From Ophiothrix spiculata (Eukaryota > Echinodermata > Ophiuroidea > Amphilepidida > Ophiotrichidae), in assembly GCA_000969725.1 (NCBI GenBank), contig JXSR01S064602.1: DNA of 31,027 bases, one strand, 5' to 3'. The notes under the pieces are model-generated. The model was given only the letters and a program-made list of their open reading frames with translations, did not search any database and had not been told where the DNA came from. How positions within the stretch are numbered: the stretch's first letter is position 1; each line of letters opens with the position of its first letter. Shown piece by piece: positions 29,395 through 31,027 of the stretch. Both the position numbers and the translations under genes were made by a program.

Positions 29395-30354
29395 TTGCAA
29401 AAATTTGCCGCTTCCGGTTGTCGTAGCGGCAAAGCTACATGTCGCCGAGATAATAATCGATATCGGCAAAATTTTGTCATGAATTCAACTTTCAGAGCAA
29501 CATGAAGCGGCAAATCTGAAAAGCGACAAAACTGCAAAGCTACAAAAGTGTGAAAGGCAGCAACACTGAGACCTGCAAAGCTACAAAGTGACAATAAGCT
29601 TAAAGGTGCAATTCATGATTTTGATGTGACAAAAACCTCGTCTGTTTTCTAGCTAAATAAGAAGAAGAGTACATCATAAATATATACTGAAAATTTCACT
29701 TGATTCCGACCATTCGTTTCCAAGTTACATGCTTTTTCAGCATTTTGAAAATCTCCATAGGCTACCGTGTTTACTGTCGGGGCCCCGACAATAATTAGAA
29801 AATGACACCTTTTCTCAAAAATGCAAGCACATAAAAGAATTGCTTGGGGATTGTAACATATACCAGTTGACGATTCTTATAAGCTAAAAAACTAAGTTTT
29901 GATAGAGGTGACCTTGAGGGTGAAAATTAAGTGGATCATGAATTGCCCCTTTAAGGTATGAAAGCAGTATGAGCCTAGTAGTAGGCGTTGACTTTTTAAA
30001 TTAACTTGGGCAGTTCTTGTTAACACTAACAAGAACTTTGCAAAAACTTGCCGCTTCCGGTTGAACTTGCCGCTTCCGCTGTTCCGGTAGTCGTAGCGGC
30101 AAAGCTACATGTCGCCGAAATAATAATCGATATCGGCAAAATTTTGTCATGAATTCAACTTTCAGAGACAGAGCAACTTGAAGTTGAAGCGGCAACAAAT
30201 CTGAATTTAAGCGAAAAACGGCAAAGCTTCAAAAGTGTGAAAGGAAGCAAGCAACAGAGCTGCAACTCAAGCGACAATAAGGAAAATTATAAGTATGAAA
30301 GCAGTATGAGGCGTTGACTTTTTAAGGGCAGTTCTTGTTACACTAACAAGAACT
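29395..30354. repeat. Tandemly duplicated unit, first copy interrupted by a MITE
   Basis: Unit 1 (29395-30037) and unit 2 (30038-30354) share in the same order: TTGCAAAAA-TTGCCGCTTCCGG, TAGCGGCAAAGCTACATGTC, ATAATAATCGATATCGGC, TTGTCATGAATTCAACTTTC, CAAAAGTGTGAAAGG, ATGAAAGCAGTATGAG, GCGTTGACTTTTTAA and CAGTTCTTGTTA. Unit 1 is longer because the MITE 29603-29951 sits in it. The ORFs on the minus strand across each unit have no recognisable product. Confidence 0.85.
29603..29951. mobile_element. TA-flanked MITE (family X copy 2), uninterrupted
   Basis: It starts AAGGTGCAATTCATGATTTT and ends (reverse complement) AAGGGGCAATTCATGATCCA, flanked by TA (29601-29602 and 29952-29953). Its reverse complement is colinear with 12678-13310 minus the nested piggyBac MITE, including GGGGCCCCGACA and TTTGCATTTTTGAG-like blocks. 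349 bp, non-coding; Tc1/mariner-type TSD. Confidence 0.85.
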
Positions 30355-30372
30355 GCCCTTAAAAAGCCAACG
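30312..30372. repeat. Strong hairpin, 29-bp arms, 3-nt loop
   Basis: 30312-30340 and 30344-30372 are inverted copies with a single mismatch (28 of 29 pairs) around CAC. The core is AAGGGCAGTTCTTGTTA. In unit 1 of the tandem repeat only the inner AGTTCTTGTTA/TAACAAGAACT part (30012-30036) is present. Confidence 0.9.
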
Positions 30373-31027
30373 ATGTAAAGTTCAAGTCAATTTCGAGATA
30401 CGTACCAAGGACTAAGCTTCTGAAAGTCCAATATGCTCAAGCTGTTTTGCGACCTTGGAAATGTTGAAATTACGCTAATAAAATACGTGAATTTTGCAAG
30501 AAAACAACGGCAAAAACGAGAAACGCGACGCTCCTTCCCAATTTTTATGGGGTCATAGGTCAGAAAAATCTTCGTTCTTTTTATTCTTTTGAACATTTTT
30601 ATATAATTTATATTTACTTTTAATTCCTAAAAATAAAAACATGGAAGCAAAATATATGTTCTATTAATTTTTGTAAGGTAAAAAAATTGAATCAACACAA
30701 AATAAAAGGAATTAAATTGTTTTTCCATGAATTAAATGGATACAACGTAGTTTTGAAAATGTCAACAAATAGGGGTCAACAAACTTTCATCAGCTGGTTG
30801 CACATGTTCACGATCGCAGTAAGCTTATACCTTACACATTTCATTAGTGACTCATACAGCGAACTCAATGTCTTTACAGATTGTATTAACAAGGTAAGCT
30901 GAACATTGCTGAAATTTTGTTGAAGACGACCAAGCCTGGTAATGTTTTCACTTATTAAATTTCCCTGCGTACTGCATCGTTTAACTCGAGCGTAACGCGC
31001 GCGATCGTCGGCGCTTCACAAGCACTG
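30373..31027. other. Right end of window, no gene recognised
   Basis: AT-rich to about 30900, then a short GC-richer end with GCGCGCGATCGTCGGCGC near 30997-31014. ORFs of 69 and 71 residues show no domain or splice context that would support a gene. Confidence 0.4.

Noticed and set aside
29358..30198. Two similar minus-strand ORFs (78 and 65 residues)
   Set aside because: Similarity is explained by the non-coding tandem duplication; frames are not kept between units and there is no recognisable motif.

Overview
The window reads as nuclear DNA of an invertebrate animal. Genes are split by GT-AG introns, the DNA is AT-rich, and short non-autonomous DNA transposons (MITEs, foldback elements) are very dense. 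A tRNA-derived SINE and decayed LINE fragments are also present. A marine invertebrate deuterostome would fit, but nothing here fixes the species. There is a 190-base run of N, so this is draft assembly.

Region 1-6807 (+ strand) holds the 3' part of PPCS, phosphopantothenate-cysteine ligase, the second step of coenzyme A synthesis from phosphopantothenate. Four exons (about 33-169, 2342-2556, 3319-3504, 6631-6807) join in frame and end at a stop. The N-terminal part lies before the window. Its introns carry a SINE, a 1.24 kb element with 32-bp perfect terminal inverted repeats and a TAA target duplication, a foldback element with a 21-bp perfect hairpin, and a 125-bp tandem repeat.

Region 6808-18586 has no recognisable gene. 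It is a series of MITEs and palindromes, several with clear target-site duplications. One is a piggyBac-type MITE (TTAA flanks) sitting inside a TA-flanked MITE; an uninterrupted second copy of the host element lies at 29603-29951.

Region 18587-24190 (- strand) is a large C2H2 zinc-finger gene, convergent with PPCS. One exon (24190-22133) encodes 16 fingers. A second (from 20434) encodes two more and a long Val/Thr/Ser/Pro/Glu-rich tail built from about 14 degenerate VVYxTTSAPVxE-type units, finishing at 18587. Between them lies a decayed duplicate of the finger-17 exon, split by a nested pair of hAT-like elements. The tail is interrupted by the N gap plus a misplaced 153-bp copy of fingers 15-16. 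That junction is what either a 3.1-kb head-to-tail duplication or an assembly chimera would give.

Region 24191-31027 has no confident gene. It contains two LINE reverse-transcriptase fragments, an element packed with GGTCTCA-TAGGGT repeats, a roughly 0.94-kb element with long C-tracts, and a tandemly duplicated unit of about 300 bp ending in a very stable 29-bp-arm hairpin.

PPCS (metabolic) and the zinc-finger gene (probably a nuclear DNA-binding protein) have no evident functional link; they are simply neighbours.
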